Assembly (NCBI RefSeq): GCF_022458985.1
Contig: NC_061781.1
Coordinates: 11,869,501-11,933,500, forward strand
Length of the DNA: 64,000 bases
Direction: 5' to 3'
Origin: Mugil cephalus
Lineage: Eukaryota > Chordata > Actinopteri > Mugiliformes > Mugilidae
The translations under genes were made by a program, and so were the position numbers. Positions 33,598 through 46,300 of this stretch are shown here, piece after piece. Under the pieces are notes generated by a model. That model worked only from the letters and a program-made list of their open reading frames with translations, did no database searches and was not told where the DNA came from. Within the stretch, counting starts at the first letter, position 1; every line of letters begins with the position of its first letter.

Positions 33598-34130
33598 TAC
33601 ACTGATCAGCCACAACATTAAAACCACTGACAGGAGATGTAGACAACGTTGGTAGGTCTTCAAAAAGGGGGTCCGTGGAGGCACTGCAGGGGGGTCGCAA
33701 AATCGTTGGTTGATTAGACATTTTTTTATATATATATATGTATTTGTTTTAATTTTCCCCCACAAATTTAAATTTTTTCAATACACATTAACATGAATAC
33801 AATATTTTTTTGTAAAGGGACAAGGGATAGCCTAATATTAAATGCAAAATGGTGATAATACTTCATATTTATGAATGAACTACTTAATCTTTCTTTCAGT
33901 TCAGGGTTCCTTGGCCTGAAAAACGTTGAAGACCTCTGCATACCAAACTCATAAGGTATCTGTGAAATGCACTGGATCAAACCTGATCCACAGAGGCCCC
34001 CTCCCCTCATCCTATCACATCCAAAAGCCCCCACTGTCAACGTACTGTTGCCAGAAACTACAGGACGCCCTCAGAAGACCCATGTCCATTCTCTGATGCG
34101 GAGACACAAGGGTGAACGACATTGTTTTGT
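33598..34130 (+). mobile_element. Tc1-like relic split by a hAT-like insertion
   Basis: The left terminal repeat is intact in style (ACACTGATCAGCCACAACAT, TAAAACCACTGACAGG at 33599-33637). The right part resumes near 33945 with the transposase-derived phrase TATCTGTGAAATGCACTGGA and runs to AGACACAAGGGTGAACGAC. The same layout as the relic at 14199-14655 shows that the 33650-33940 interval is a later insertion. Confidence 0.65.
33650..33940 (+). mobile_element. hAT-like non-autonomous element nested in Tc1
   Basis: The left end is GGTCTTCAAAAAGGGGGTCC and then GTGGAGGCACTGCAGGGGGG. The right end is TCCTTGGCCTGAAAAACGTT and GAAGACCTCTG. These are diverged versions of the hAT-Charlie-like ends CAGTGGTTCTCAACC...GGTTGAGAACCACTG. 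The copy at 47422-47795, in opposite orientation, shares both ends. The interior is AT-rich with no transposase. Confidence 0.6.
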
Positions 34131-34607
34131 GACCGCAAAGCACGACCAGAAAAAGAGGCACCCACACAGTCGTTGTTTGTTTTCTGCTGCATCACATCAC
34201 AAATTTATTCAGGTCAAGTCAAAAATACATTTTTTATAGATATTTTCTATCTGTCTGCTACATGAAATAATCACAATCGCCAGGATGAATTATTTACATT
34301 AATCACAAGGTCGGACGCCGAGTAAGACGGAAAAAGAAGAACGCAAAGTTACGCTGTGTGCAGAAGGAGAGAGGAGGTGGCGTGTACTGTCGCGGTCCAC
34401 GTACCGCACCCATTACAAAGGAACCAAGGCTGGAAGTGAAGAAACAAGCCCCACTAATAAAAACTTGCCAGAAATCAATACACACTAGAAAGGCCTACAC
34501 AGTATTCTGGTGGACACAAACCACATTCAGAGAGTTACAATGGAGGGAAATCTCGCTGTGTGTCGGTAAGACGGACGCCACTGGCATTTGTCAAGTTTTT
34601 GAGGGGA

Positions 34608-34613
34608 TTTATT
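34608..34613 (-). terminator. candidate ptprn poly(A) signal AATAAA
   Basis: AATAAA on the minus strand, 613 nt past the ptprn stop. A second one at 34204-34209 is a distal alternative. Confidence 0.5.
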
Positions 34614-35225
34614 TTACCATTGGTCCAATCTTAATGTCCATTACACGTCTTTTGGTTGATCGTTTGAGGTAATGTTAAGGTAAGGTCCGGTGAAGGCAAA
34701 AACCTTATCAGACGCTAGTGAGATATATAACAATGTTACGCTTTAATATTATGCCATCACAATTTTACCCTGTCTGACTGACGGACCACATGACAAATAG
34801 CTCCCTGTCCAGGGTTTGGGACAATCACAAAGTGGACATTTCGTTTAGATTCACACAGGCACAAAGGTTTCGCACATTACACAATCCTTGTGTAATTGGG
34901 TAGAAACTTCAAAGAGCGAAGTGGGGCATTTAAGTGTATGTCATGAAGAGGCTTCTGTTCACATCTGCACCCCGCCGAAGGCCATTCACTGCCCTTTTCA
35001 TAAAATTAAGTTCCAAAAGTTTGAAATGAAAGCCAAGAGGACCCAGAGAATGACGGGATGGGAAAATACTGCAGGATGAAAACAAGAGCAGTAACAGCTC
35101 CAAGTGTGGCAGAGCAAATTCCTATTTACAGTAATGGACATACAGGACCGTACGGGCGCGTCCCTTGGAGCGTGTGTCTTTTGATTTTTTTTTTTCTTCG
35201 TTTTTTTTCTGGCGCGTGCCGCCTC

Positions 35226-37363
35226 TCACTGCGGCAGGGCTTTCAGGATGGCGTTCACCTCCTCGGCTACTGCTGTCAGAGCGAACTCAAACTGGTCCTA
35301 ATCGGGAAGGAGCAGGAGCGAGAAGAAGGGAGAGGGGTCGGAGATAAGACAGGGTAAGACATCACCGTTGCGACGTAAGACAAGGCAAACAAACACACGC
35401 AGACAGCTGGTACCTTTGTGCGGACCAGGCCGGGCCTCTGGTCTCTGATGTGCTCCAGTGTGGCCGCAATGTCAATCTCCTTCACTCCTGGAGATGCCAA
35501 GCAGAGTAAAAACATCAGAACCAGTTTTGAAAATATACTGACGCGCAAGCAGCCTTAGCAAAAAGTTAATTCTCCCAGTTCATTTTGTATTGTGCGTGCT
35601 TCCGTAACCCTTCGACTTTCACAGTAAGAAATACAATTAAATATCATTCGCTTACTGTACATTAATAGTGTGTACTGCAAACCGAGTATTTTGACATATC
35701 ATTAAAATGTTCACATGATGATGCAGATTGATGCAATATAAATACTGAAACTGTATGATGTATATTTTCGAAACTATGGTCATAAAAGCCACAGCTTTAT
35801 ATTTGCATATATCATGTGTTCACACAAGGGCAAATTTGAGTAATTGACTAGCACTGGTTAAAAAAGTGGGTACAAAATGAGAAATTAAGTATTTTATTAT
35901 CTGGTACTACTACTACAAAAAAAACTCAACTGTGTGGTTACAATGCCAGTCAAAGAGTTAACTGTGTGACCCTTACTTAAAAATATATGAAACCCAACCG
36001 GTTAATAGCAGGAAGGGACACATGGTGATAAATCACCTGATAAATGACTTGGAGCAGGACTTTAAAGAGATTTCTTACGATTAAAAATTAATTCTGACAG
36101 GAGTGGCAGATCACTGTAATGTATCACAAGTATCATTGAAATGTGGTCACGTCCCCAGGTCTCAGAGAGCAAAGAATACAAGTCAACTGGTTATGACTGT
36201 GTGGGTAACAGTTTCCAGATTTTTTGCTTGAAATATTTTTCACATTTTTGTTGGGAGCGTGAAAAAAAAAATGACATCAAGATCCCTGGAAAATGGTGAG
36301 TTATTGACTGGAACATTGAACCAATTAAAAATCTGGAGCAGAAACAAAGGAACTTCATCTGGGCAGCTGCAATTCACATTCACATTCACATTCATTTGGT
36401 TACGTCCAAGAACATATTGTGCTCTGTATTAAAATAGACCTAATCATAATTTTAACCACGTGTTTGAAAGGTGCAGTTGTTTTTGAACAGTGGAAAAAGG
36501 AATCTGCTATATGAATCAAAAAAGAGAAAAAGGCTAAAAAAAATTATATAACACTACTGTTACAACATTAACCTGCTAAACTAATTCAGGCAACAACTGT
36601 CTAAATTAGTACATACGTTATTGCCTGATTAACTGATAATAATAACATTTATTTCAAATATGTAAGTAAGGAAAAAAAATAGATAAAAAAGAAAAATAGT
36701 GAAAAACCTAATACCCGAAGGTAGACTGATAAATAAATAAAACTGTTTCCACATGCTCAGAACAGAGGAGGAAGAAATAAAAAACTAAATGGTTATAACA
36801 GATTGACAATTACAGTAAATAGTTTTGTGTGGAACAATTCAGTCTTCACCATCTTTAGCGCCCTCTCCTGTCCATGATATGTAACAATAATTTTGCTCAA
36901 CCCAAAACATATATTTCCCAAAGAAGATCATCTCTGGGCTCCGTGTCAAAAAATATTAGATATATTAGATATTCGCATGAGGGAATTTTGAGCAGAACGA
37001 GTGGATTCAAGCGACTCACCCTTTGCCATGCGGTTCAGCACCATGTCGATCAAGATGTAGGTGCCAGCCCTGCCGGTGCCGTCACTGGTGAGGGTGACAA
37101 GAGGATCAAAAAGTCAAGGAGTGACTGATCTGCGTCAACCCACACCTCAAACTGAACATTCATATTATACATTTCTGGCATTTATATTAGATATCTATTT
37201 ATTTATTTTTTATTTTTTTTTACCTGCAGTGAACAATGATTGGGCAGGATCGACCTCTGTAACATTTATTCACCTTCCTGAAAAGCAGGAACAAGGGACA
37301 GCAGAGAAAGAAAGGAGAACAAAGGACAGACAAAAAAAATGCTCCATTACACACTTTGCAACA

Positions 37364-37397
<34 letters not shown>

Positions 37398-40300
37398 AAA
37401 TGCACGATTAAAGGAAGCCTGTGTAGCCTCCGGTGCTTGCGGGTTGTGGTTAAATTAAATTCAACGAGAAGCAGGAAGTGACCGAGCTGGAAGTAAAAGT
37501 GATGGAAACACAGTGCGCACCACGTATGAGGACAGGAACGGTACAGACTGCGTGAGGTGGTGGATGCCAGTGAGACGGGGAAACAGGATAGGACAGGTGG
37601 AGAGGAAGCAAACAGATTATCTGTCCCTCTTGCAGTAGCCAGTCACACCTGCCAATGCTCATTTTTGTGACTATGCAACTGGAGCCAGAGTACTAGCTGC
37701 AAACCACAAAAATGACACTGGGAGATGTCAAAATACAAACCTATCAACCTGCACACTGGGAGAGAGGGAGAGAGAGAGAGCCGGGAGGATGGAGGGCGCA
37801 CGAGATGAATAGCGTGGATGCAGGAAGATGGGAAACAAAGAAAAGGAACAGATGTGATCGAGTGACCGGGAGGATTCGAACCCTCGCAACAATCCGCAAG
37901 CCGCTTCCCCGACCGCCTGCCCCTCACCTGCGGAAGTCGAGCATCGGCCGCGTGGAGGTGGGGATGCCGTCGGCCGGCCAGCTGAGCAGGTGGAACTGCG
38001 TCAAGGTTCTCGTCTCTTGCGTCTGGACGTTCTTCAGGTAGAAGCTGCGCACCAGGAAGTCCTTGCACCAGATGTGCTCCGACACCAGGTTCACCTGACG
38101 GAGGCCAGGACGCAGATGGATGTGGGAGAGGCAGAAAAGAGAGTGGAAAAAATGAAAGTGAGGGAAAGTTTCTTCATACACTGCATATAATGCTTTTCTA
38201 GGTATTAGCACTCAAGGTGCTTTGCAATGATATAGTTTAGATTGAATTCATTTAAATATCAATACTATACTAAAAGCAGTTAATGGCATGAGGACCACTT
38301 TCTTTGATTTCAGATTACTAATTTAGAGATGACTCCTCCTCATTTGTCCTTGCACCTTTTGAACAAAGCCATAGCAACGGCAGGGGAAAACTACGCTACA
38401 TGTTTGTTTTCCGTGGTGCACACATGCGGAACTTGAGCCTAAACAAGAGTCCAACCTCGTAGATGTGGTAGAGCGATGAGCCCTCATCAGGCCAGTACCG
38501 CTCACACTGCTTCTCTCCGTCCTCCACCAGAGCCGTCATCATCACTATCACCGTGCAGCCGTTCTCCCACACCATCTGCACACAAGCACACACATACATT
38601 TGATCGTCACACCAAAGCAATTGTGTCCTGCGGCGTTTTAACAAAGCAGCATTCCGGGAAAAGGGAGAAACACAAAGGCAGGGGAGGGGTGGGAAAAAAA
38701 AAAAGAAAGTAGAGAGAAGATTGCACTGACCTGCCAGAAATCAGCAACGGTGTGAGGCAGAGGTCCCTGAGTGGCGATGTAAGCTGGCTGGCGAGGGTCG
38801 TGATCAAACTGCGGATTAGATAATAAAGAACAGGAGAAAAAAAAATGTCTGGTGAGTTTCCTGTTGAGAATGATAAGATGCGAGTTAGAACAGGAAGTTT
38901 AAATAAATGCAGATTTCAGATTAGGAAGCGCCTTGCAGAGAACGTTTGTGCGGAATTATGACTCAAATAAATTAAAGAGCTACTGTTTATTTCATACTGT
39001 GTGAGGGGATTTCTGATTGCGATCATTGTAAATGTGCTGGAAATATTCTTACGATGATGCTGGCATTGATGTAATCTTGTTTATTGGGGTTCGCTTCGGT
39101 CTTCAGCTTCACCCGAGAGTGATCATCTGGAAGAAGTGTTCAACAAGAATTTGTCAGTCAATTAAATTATGAACTAATAGTATATTTTAGGAAGAAAAAA
39201 CGTATAGATTTTTGTTTTGTTTTTGTTTTTTAACTGAAAGAGTATGACGCATCGACGAGCTTACAGGGGAGGGACTCAGCGTGTCTGTTTTTGTCCATGT
39301 TGCCCGGGTCCTGAGCCACGGCGACCGAGCTTGGTTCGGCCTGATAGGAGCACAGGGCCTCCCACTCCTTCTGAAGGCGGTCCTTGTTACGCAGGTGGTC
39401 CTCCATGTACGCCTAAAGGGGCGAGGCAGCGCACGAGAAAGGAGCTCGACAAGGATCACTTTTGAATTTCCCCTCCCACTCCCCTGTTCCGATCTCCACT
39501 CACCAGGATCATGTGACCGGTCGAGATGTCCATGTTAGACTGGGCTGGCTCCTCGCTCCAGGACGGGGTGGAGCTGTGGGTGGACGACGGGCTGTGCTGG
39601 GGGCCGTCGCTGAACTGCGAGGAAACGCTGCTGACACGGGACGTGTCCGTGCCCCTCCGTCCGCCCGCGCCCGGGCCTATGGCGGATGCCGGCATGCCGC
39701 TGCCCCCCCCGGCCCCGCAGTCTTGGCGGCACAGGGAGGATTTGGATGCCATGTGTTGCCGACATAGCTCCTGAATGGAGAGAAAATAGACATAGGTAAC
39801 CAGCTCGTTACAGTTTGGACATGGGCATATAATCGTTCCTGCATCATTCAAGAATTATATGAATTGTCTGTAATCGTCTGCTTGATCCAAGACATCATCT
39901 ACCTTCATACAAATGTATTTATAATACTATTAAATTCCCACATTTCTAACTCAATTTTCAATTCATTATCACACTAAAACCTGGATATAAATGTATAAAT
40001 GGAAATAAATATGCATTATACTGTGTCGATTAAAAACAACAAACTTATATACATATATATATAAACAGATGTATATGTATAAAGGCCTTTATTCCGTCCA
40101 CAATCACCATGGTTTCTTACCTGATAGTCAAAGTGTGTTTCAGCTCCTCCCTCTGGCCCCAGGCCAAGCTTTCCATTGGCCACTTGCTGAGCATAGTGCC
40201 TGAGACAAGCTACGGCCATGGCCAATACCAGCACGCCTCCCACAACTGCCATAGAAACAAGGGTGATGACGGTCCCACTGGAGCCCTGGGGAACCCTGGT

Positions 40301-43300
40301 CACCTGAGGGAGACCCCGTGCATCAGTCCTCTAAGGAAGAAAAGACAATCATAAAGAGTTGTGAGTAAGATATGTGCAGGCACAAGGGGGTGAAAAAAAA
40401 GAAAAAAAGAAAGGAAACTGATTATCATCTCAGCTCAAAGGTCACTTATTTCATTTCAACTGAGGATTTGTTCTTCGGGAACTACACATGACAGCGGCGT
40501 GGGCTCGATGAGCGACTGAGGCTGAGTTTTAACGACAGAGGTCTGAAAGGTCAAGCTGGTGTGCTCCAGGAAGCCATTAGGAAGGCAGCTGAGGCTCGGT
40601 GAAGATCAGTCAAGCGTCAAGGGGCGCGCCCCACATCGCTGCCGTGGATTTTATAGCGTGCCACAGAATGTCAGTCTACCTGTTCTTCACCTTTTCTCTA
40701 TATTTCAAAACAGGTTTCAGGATCCATTTTGCCGTTTTAACGCTAAATCATGTACATACATGCATAGATGCAGTTATGATATTGTGCATTTCTTAAAAAT
40801 AACTAAGAAAGCTGTTGATTCATGTGGGTTTTCATTTAGGAACTAAATGTACTGTTGAACTGTCTTATGTTGTACAGACACATGTTGCTATTATTTCGAC
40901 GATCCCCATTTAAATCAGTGGGAAAAGGCCAAATAACAGAAACACCTTTGTTTTGTACAGTCTGACAGCTTTTTTGCTAACGTTTCAAATGAAACTGACA
41001 TTAAACAAACATGATGAAGGATCTAGTGCAGGACTGCTATACTAGAACCGTTCTCACCAGTGTTCCTAATGAAGTGGCCGTGAGTGTGTGGAAAACAGCT
41101 CCCGGTGACACTAACGAGCATTGAGCGAGCGAAAGCTGACTGATCGCATCACCACCGCGCATGTCCTGAAAGCACAGCTGCCATATAACCTCTGCACTGC
41201 TGAACGCAACCAGTGTGCGTGTGATCACAATATCCTACATAGGCCTTTTGTTTCTATCAAACATAAAGCGTGAGATGCGGGTGATGATTCAGAGGTCTGG
41301 AATTGGAACTGTTTGTGTGAACGCTGACTAATGAGGTTAATGACACTTGTGACTGTTGCCATAGCACCTGGGATCTGGGAGCCGCAGCAGGGGGGTGGGG
41401 GAAGGTAAGAGTCAGAGGAGATAAAACGCTATGGCAACAAGTGAAATACTGGTTGATGTGACGTGCCGCCTCGCTGAATTTGCTCTGGCCACTGGGGTTT
41501 ACTCACACGCACACACACTCACACAATGGTATGGCAGTGATGGATGGAAAACAAGCTTTATAGGTGAGATAGATGTGCTGCTTTTGTCTCTGCTGCGCTC
41601 TACATCTGTTAAACGCGCTCTATACGGCAGTGCTTCGTGCCAGTTATTTGTACTGATCAACCTCAGTCTTAACCAAACTGTGTATCTGCTTTTTATGATG
41701 CTGATCATTTAATATCCACAGAAAAGTAAAGCACCGCTTCCCAGACCGAAAAAACGGGAATAATAAGACAATGGCCATATTCTGAAAAAGAAATTCTTTA
41801 GATTTCACACTAGCAAATTTAATAATTTCTCAAGCTGAAGCGCATCCGTGATTAGATTACAGTGAAAAAGGCAAAGAATGCAGAACAATGATTAAATCTC
41901 AGTTGCCTTGACGACGGCTTCATTTAAGTCACTGATAAAATGGACTGTGGACGTGTGTCTGTGTGTGAGCATGAAGCACCTCTCCCACGCCAGTCTGCAC
42001 AATCTTCAGGCTCGTCTGCGACTCCAGGAAGTTCTTTTCAGATACTGTCGGGGGGAGAGCGGAACAACAAAAATCTCATTACTGGGCGGCGCGGATCGAT
42101 GCGGCCACGTGCCTTCTGAGCGCTGCTTTCGACTCTCACCAGCTTTAGCGGCCACCTCTGCAGCCGTCATGTTGTGCTCGTTCTGACGGATACGGAAGGT
42201 CAAGGCGGGACCCACCACGCTGGCAACACACAAGCAGAGACACATTTGTTGGATTCTTGAAGGGAAAAAAAACAAACAAAAAAAAAACACGCTGACGTGC
42301 ACATATGGTGTTACCTGATGTTGATGAAGCTGCTAGTTGTCAGGTGTATTTTATCAGCCAACAGCTCCAACAGCTTCACTCCATCATAAAGATTCAGGGG
42401 ACTACAAATGAAAAATAAGACTTGTTAAATCCCACGCTCTCTGAGCTTTAATTGCAAATACTACAAAAACACTTGGAAAGCATTTGTGTTTCTGAGAAAA
42501 GTCTGCAAAAGACGAGATTAAGAACCGAGGAACTCAGAGCTGAACTTGATGAAATGCTGACCTCTGGTTGGTGACAATGTACCCGTACTCCTCTTTGGCT
42601 CCCACACCCTCAACAAGTGGCAGTCCCTGCTCCTTGACCCCATGCCCCCCGGCCTGAGCAGGAGCGACCTGAGGCGGCTGCGTGGCAGCCTGGGAAATGC
42701 CGGCACTCTTGGCTGGCGGTGTGAGTGGGACCGAGGCGGAGGAGGGGGGTGCGGGAGGGGCATGAGCGGGGCCGGGAACGGGAATGGGCTTCTCCGGTTT
42801 GTTGGACACGCTGTCTGTTTGTAACAGCTGCATCTAAGGAGGACAATACAAGACCTGTCAGGGTAAAAAAAAAAAAAAAAAAATACAGCGCATGGTTACA
42901 TTTTCTAATCGCCGCTCGCAAGAAATGCGGACGTACCTCCTTGAGGGCGATGAGGTCTTTCTCAATTGGATCTACGTTGAGAGACAAATGTCAAAGTAAT
43001 AAGTATAAAATATTTATATTCTGTTCAAAAATTAGAATATAATTAGTTTGTTCATAGTACCTGTTTTGTCTTGGGCCGGCAGCAGCTGCAGTATGAGGGC
43101 TAGCTTGTAGAGCTGCTCCTGGCTGAGATCTCTGGGGTCCACTCTGTACTTCTGCAAGACCCCTAACATCCTCTGAAGCAGGCCATCTAGCACAGGGCAG
43201 AAAGATTAAGATTATTTTTTGTGTATTCACATGTTTTGTCAGTGCATTTTCCCTGTAAATGTGGTGTTACAGTCATGTTGTGGATTAAAAATGTCTTTTC

Positions 43301-46300
43301 CTCACCATTGTTTGCAGGCTGAGTGCTGAAGCTCTGGGGGACTTTCTTATTCTGCAGGTTTTGTTGCCTAACTGCAGGACCAAGCCTCTCCTCTAGGGTG
43401 TAGTCTTCCACATAGTCCACTGGTATCTCCAGCTCCAAGTCCTCATAATAAGGCCGACCTGCTTGCGGCACAGTAGGTTATTGCACCAAACGATTGCACC
43501 TTTCAACTCTTTTGTGTTGCTGCGTCTTTAAACGTTGCTGGTTTAAAGTTTTACACAGATTTCCTTTACCTGCGGGGGCCATGGGAGCGACTCCCCTCTG
43601 ACGATATGAAGGCTGTGCGGATGCCAGATACAGAGACAGGACTTCCTGCAGCAGCTGCCTGTCACGCTCTTGATCTCTCTGATTGACCTGAGACCTTGAA
43701 GGGGGGCGCCCATAACCGCCCTCTGCACCCAAAAGAGATCGATCCACTTCATCTTGGTACCTATGCTGTGACGGGAAGAGACACAGAGTCATATTTAGCG
43801 TCCTGTATCCGTCTGCTGTCACCACACATGTGCACATAACCGAGTTCCCTGTGTGCGTGTTTGTATACCTGGTGGTATGTGTACGGGTCCATGGACGATG
43901 TTTGCATACGCAGCGGGGACTGAGGAGGCTCAACTATCATGTAGTCTACATATTTGCCACCAGGAGACTGGGACCCTGATTTAGAACTTTGGTGGTGGGG
44001 GACGTGCTGTTTGGACCTGGCAGCCGGGAAAAAGACAGAGGTAGGATTGAGTTGGATATGAAGGCTGGGAGAGAAAGGAAAGTAGCACCTGCACATCCTG
44101 CTGTGCATATTTTAATGTAAAATCTGTGCAGTTCCTTTACTTAAAACAAGAAAAATTATGTGTCTGCTACCTATTTTACATTTGTGCTTCCTGACTTGTC
44201 GCTTTCACTTCCTTTCTGTTTTCCATTTGCCGCACGACACAGAGACAAATTCCTCGAAATGTTTGGTGTGCTCAGCAATAAAGCTGATTCTAGATGTCAC
44301 TGTAACCGGAGGGCACTTACTGAGACGAATGGGAAGAGGAGTACAACGAGTTTGGCTTAGAGGGTACTGCGGTATGAGGAACTCTCTTCAGCTCCTTTGA
44401 TAAAATATACTGGGTGATGTCATCCTGCCATGACAGCCCTGCACACACACACAAAGACATGCAGCAATTAAGGAAGGCCGCAAAAGGCTGAGAGTAAAAG
44501 CGCAGGCCCACGGTCTCTGAGAGAAACAGAAGGACGCAAACTGAGAAATCAATACACAGACAAGGAGCCTCGTTCGTAACGCTCGCGTTGTGAATGCGTT
44601 TCTGCCATCATTCAGAACGCATCAGTGAACACTGCATTTCTGTCAGTGCTACCTAAAAGCACTTCAACTGTTTCCGCGCTGGCAGTAAATGATGTTGATG
44701 TCGTCTTACCTTGTAGCATGAGTTGTTTGAGGACTTCCTGCATCCTCTTCAGTACAGGAACTGACAGCTGGTACCGGACCTGGTCTTGCTTAGAGGTTCT
44801 GCACTGTCCAAACAACCCATCTGGAATGAACACACACATATGCACACACGTGCAGGCATTTTTAAGGAGATTTCTTTAGAGTAAATAACACAATTTGTGG
44901 ATGGAAGTTATATTCGCATACAACAAAAAGGAGCTGCGTCGTTGTCCAAATATGTGTTGTGTGCACCGCAGTTTGAGGGAAAATATTTGAGTCTGGCCTT
45001 CGGAGAACAACAGAAATGGACCTGTGACGCAGCCTTCAGAGGCAAAGCACTTTGCAATAACTGCAATTCTTATGACGGCCCACACCACACTGGCCCACAG
45101 CAGTGAGTCATAGTTTTGAAGATCAGCCCACACACTCATACTGCTTGTCACAGCCCTTTTGACACCACTCTGCCACCGTCAGTGCATGTGCGTGCGCTCT
45201 TGAAATTTTTTTTTTACCAGCTCCCATAGAGTCGCCAACCTGCAGGCTGCCTCATGGCAACACTGCTTTCTGCTGTTAATTATAATAAATATTCTAATAA
45301 GTATGTGCACTAATTATGTGCTTTAAAGCAGCCTTTGCTTTCATAATTATTATTAATATTATTTTTTTTTTGTATTTACTCTTCAGTAAGAAGCTGATGC
45401 ATCACTCTAAGCTTTACAATGGTAGTATATTCTGCACTGTTAGAGTTAAAAGACAGCCCTCTCCCCATAAATAAACTATTAGGATGCAAAACCAAATTTG
45501 TACATAAGCTAGAATCAGGAGGAGAGACGTCTATCACCAAAACATTGTATTATCCAATGTAGTTGGACACGTTAGAGGAATCTCTAGCTTTACTGCAGAG
45601 CTTTTTGCTCCGTGGCCTAATATCTAGATATTTGTAAGAGACAAGGCTGCTGGGCTGCTGTGTGGCGGGCTTGGTGATAAAGCCGAGCCGAGTTTGTTTT
45701 ATTTGGTGCACTGATGAGTCACCGCAGTCACTACACACCAGCTAAATCTCACGCAGCCCGATCGGCCCCAGCGAGATGGTGAATTGTTATGCTGAACAGA
45801 TTAGAGAGGATTACGGTGTTTTTTATAGCAGCAGATTTTTTTTTTAAATATGAAACAGCATAGCTTTTTTGTGTGTGTGTGTGTGTGTGACTGAAAAGCT
45901 CAGGGCCGTGTTGAAAGAAGCGTGTCATACGAGGTCAGATGTCGACTTTAAAGTTGGATCAAACCTGACACGATCGATACTGTGATTGAGGCTGTATCGC
46001 GTAGATTTAGGGAAATCTTTTCATTACCTGGCAGAACAGGATGATTTTATTAGCTGTTTTCAATTACAACCAATGATTTTCGTATTTTTTTCAGCAAATT
46101 GAACTTTGAGCCATATCCTTCATAATCAGCTGTCACACATTATTTTGCTCAATCTAATGAAGAATCTTTAGAATATTTTTTAATTTTTTGAGAAAACATC
46201 CCCTTCTGAGTGGAATGGTGTCCGATAAGGAAAGAAAAATCCTTGAGTTTTAATTTCACCAAAGTTACCAGACATAGAATTGAGCATCTTCACCCCAGAG

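Noticed and set aside
39462-39774. Pro/Ala/Arg-rich open frames opposite the ptprn cytoplasmic exon
   Set aside because: They are the complement of the GC-rich exon encoding [10 protein letters not shown] and PSWSEEPAQ, a shadow of the real gene.
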